Shown one piece after another: positions 63,991-64,000 of a stretch of 64,000 bases of DNA. Position 1 is the first letter of the stretch; the number at the start of each line of letters is the position of its first letter. The stretch is taken from assembly GCA_020284085.1 (NCBI GenBank), contig JACEVL010006418.1:799501-863500 (forward strand), given 5' to 3'. The notes beneath the pieces were generated by a model, which did not search any database, had not been told where the DNA came from, and worked only from the letters and a program-made list of their open reading frames with translations. The position numbers were made by a program, and so were the translations under genes. The stretch is from Aporrectodea caliginosa (lineage: Eukaryota > Annelida > Clitellata > Crassiclitellata > Lumbricidae).

Positions 63991-64000
63991 TCTCACAACA

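Overview
The window is animal nuclear DNA. It has spliced genes with short exons and GT-AG (plus some GC-AG) introns, tRNA-derived SINEs, several lineages of decayed non-LTR retrotransposon, and many non-autonomous DNA transposons and microsatellites. The gene set (ELOVL6, LRRC45, a DNAJB12/14 J-protein and a SUEL-lectin receptor) and the recurrent AGGCCTA-rich repeats suggest a marine invertebrate. An echinoderm-like deuterostome is my best guess, but the taxon is an inference.

Layout: (1) 1-3.8 kb is repeat-rich, with an orphan ABCG-transporter exon fragment at about 0.62 kb and a hAT-like MITE just upstream of the first gene. (2) 3,848-4,693 (+) is a complete, uninterrupted ELOVL6-type fatty-acid elongase. 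(3) 4.7-16.7 kb is intergenic and holds LINE remnants, a hAT-like element with a LINE nested in it (9,571-11,911), a PIF/Harbinger-type MITE with perfect 26-bp inverted repeats (13,924-14,798), and the C-terminal part of a LINE with a restriction-like endonuclease (15.1-16.3 kb). (4) 16,790-29,537 (-) is LRRC45. I rebuilt all 16 coding exons in frame, giving 683 codons with phases that match at every junction. (5) 30.9-31.4 kb holds two adjacent tRNA-derived SINEs. (6) 32,662-39,767 (-) is a DNAJB12/DNAJB14-like ER membrane J-protein in 8 exons; the usual N-terminal exon was not found. An adjacent piggyBac-type MITE (38,241-39,092) is filled by a strand-switching ATGT/ACAT microsatellite. (7) 39.8-46.2 kb has no gene I can support. 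(8) 46,196-63,403 (-) is the 3' part of a gene for a type I membrane protein: SUEL lectin, CUB, CUB, Sushi, transmembrane segment, tyrosine-containing tail. Its first exon(s) lie beyond the right edge. Its introns hold a roughly 0.4-kb GAA tract, a 7-unit satellite inside a hAT-like element, and a tandem duplication that produced the second CUB exon.

The three multi-exon genes lie on the minus strand and have unrelated roles: centrosome cohesion and cilia (LRRC45), ER quality control (DNAJB12/14), and probable cell-surface recognition (the SUEL/CUB/Sushi protein). ELOVL6 is on the plus strand. Most of the remaining sequence is mobile-element debris. The most notable observations are the lectin/CUB/Sushi receptor with its recently duplicated CUB exon, GC-AG introns in all three multi-exon genes, and families of TTAA-flanked miniature elements.
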